This document shows positions 56,721 to 57,585 of a DNA stretch of 57,585 nucleotides, one piece after another. The notes below the pieces were generated by a model that had not been told where the DNA came from, searched no databases, and saw only the letters and a program-made list of their open reading frames with translations. Location of the stretch: positions 1 to 57,585 of the IMG/VR virus record IMGVR_UViG_3300047163_000047; one strand, written 5' to 3'. The DNA comes from a virus. The first letter of the stretch is position 1. The number at the start of each line of letters is the position of its first letter. The translations under genes and the position numbers were made by a program.

Positions 56721-57585
56721 GCCATAACTCCATCTGGATAAAGTTTGATAATGTCGTACCAGCGCATGTCGAGTAACTGACTCTCAATAGCTTTCTGGCT
56801 GATCTGGGAAGAGATCAGAACTGAGACCATTCCCAGCCAACTCTTCAGATCATTCGGTGACATGATCGTGAGTCCATGAAGCTTCTTGCCTTGGTAGCGA
56901 GGATTGCTGTCAACGATGCCGACGATGTTGCATTTCGCTAAAGGCGACGTGGCCAGTAATCGAAGCGTGTGCGTTCCTGCGCCCCATACGATGATGGCCT
57001 CCCTGCTTATGGCGAGCGCTTCCAATTTCTCATGCACTTCTCTTTCCCTGCGCAGGGATTGCTCGATGTAAATCACTGTCGCTTTCTCCGCCTCCTCGTC
57101 CCGTTTCATTTCCGTTGTCATGCAAATAATGCTCAGGGTTGGCTCGATGTTCGTCTCGCTGAGCTGGCGGTCGATCTGCTCACATTTATCGATCCTGAAT
57201 CCATTACGGATCATCATAGCCTCAAATGACTTCGGACTCCAGTAATTGATGTGCTCCATGCTAAATAAACTGAAGCCTGCGCCGGAACAATCTTTGTAGC
57301 GCGTGATGTCAGGGACTTCGATGTAAAGCCTCGCTCCTGGCTCCATGAGGTTCCTAATGATCTTGAGCGCTCCATCGACATCCATGACATGCTCCAGTAC
57401 GCTTGTCATGACGATGAGATCGTATTTGCCTTTCCAGTCTGTCAATTCCTTAATCGTCTTTTGATATGCGCAAATTCTGTTTTTTTCTGCCATTGCCACA
57501 CACCTTTCTGAAGGGTCAAAGCCCACAAGATGAAGGGCTCCATTTTTCCTGACTTCATTTAATAGCCCTCCAATCGAGGAGCCAA
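56717..57585 (-). CDS. sugar C-methyltransferase, C-terminal part (joins 1-460)
   Basis: This is the remainder of the gene that begins at 460: the SAM domain (YDLIVMTSVLEHVMDVDGAL) and the C-terminal Rossmann-like domain of C-methyltransferases (IIVWGAGTHTLRLLATSP, IVGIVDSNPRYQGKKLHGLT, ISSQISQKAIESQLLDMRWY). An exact palindrome at 57046-57057 encodes SLRRE. The stretch 57427-57585 duplicates window bases 1-159 with one mismatch. The ORF is open to the window edge, so the apparent start at 57526 is false. Confidence 0.85.
   Translation of the reverse strand, partial: GSSIGGLLNEVRKNGALHLVGFDPSERCVAMAEKNRICAYQKTIKELTDWKGKYDLIVMTSVLEHVMDVDGALKIIRNLMEPGARLYIEVPDITRYKDCSGAGFSLFSMEHINYWSPKSFEAMMIRNGFRIDKCEQIDRQLSETNIEPTLSIICMTTEMKRDEEAEKATVIYIEQSLRREREVHEKLEALAISREAIIVWGAGTHTLRLLATSPLAKCNIVGIVDSNPRYQGKKLHGLTIMSPNDLKSWLGMVSVLISSQISQKAIESQLLDMRWYDIIKLYPDGVMA
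57046..57057. repeat. 12-bp palindrome CCCTGCGCAGGG
   Basis: Exact copy inside the C-methyltransferase gene. Confidence 0.85.
57427..57585. repeat. terminal direct repeat, right copy
   Basis: Matches bases 1-159 with one difference (57553). See the left copy. Confidence 0.95.

Overview
The window is a nearly complete tailed-phage genome, most likely from a metagenomic assembly. It carries terminase large and small subunits, portal, scaffold, an SU10-like major capsid protein, tail and tail-fibre proteins, a lysis cassette, a DnaB-type helicase, a RecT/Bet recombinase and an SSB. There is no integrase, no recognisable lysogeny repressor, no DNA polymerase and no tRNA gene. The first 159 bases are repeated at the end with one mismatch, and one gene (a sugar C-methyltransferase) runs across that junction, so the molecule is circular or circularly permuted, about 57.4 kb. 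No tape-measure, sheath or major tail tube gene is recognisable, and there are large internal virion proteins and P22 gp4/gp10-like tail genes. A short-tailed (podovirus-like) virion is therefore the best inference. Lipoprotein signals in the lysis region suggest a Gram-negative host; the host genus cannot be read from the sequence.

Almost every gene is on the minus strand, so transcription runs from high to low coordinates, with very frequent ATGA (4-base) stop/start overlaps. In that order: 57.6-53.1 kb holds SSB, zinc-ribbon and small unknown genes, the terminase small subunit, a cysteine-peptidase-like protein and an acyl carrier protein. 53.1-42.4 kb holds the packaging and head module (large terminase, portal, scaffold, capsid), ended by a likely terminator. 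42.3-20.5 kb holds tail adaptor, tail proteins, internal virion proteins including a 2005-residue polyvalent protein, a glycosyltransferase and a tail fibre. 20.2-17.2 kb holds membrane proteins and lysis. 17.1-6.4 kb holds a secreted 3D-domain protein, recombination and replication genes (RecT, exonuclease, RusA, J-domain protein, replisome organiser, DnaB) and two methyltransferases. 6.4-0 kb holds regulators, small unknown genes, a second glycosyltransferase and an HNH element with the only sizeable plus-strand genes.

Three layers of non-coding structure stand out. First, a 25-bp repeat occurs seven times, and three pairs of copies in inverted orientation bracket one to a few genes, like cassette ends. 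Second, a 12-bp palindrome, CCCTGCGCAGGG, occurs seven times exactly and about eight more times with changes, inside and between genes and in no fixed reading frame. Third, a family of near-identical minus-strand promoters (TTGACN, 16-base spacer containing ATAACG, TAATRR) sits upstream of the DUF6948-like gene after the terminase, the immunity-like gene, and an HTH regulator. Three genes also contain long simple-sequence repeats with hexamer or triplet units.

All product names come from reading translated sequences and recalling family features; no database search was run.
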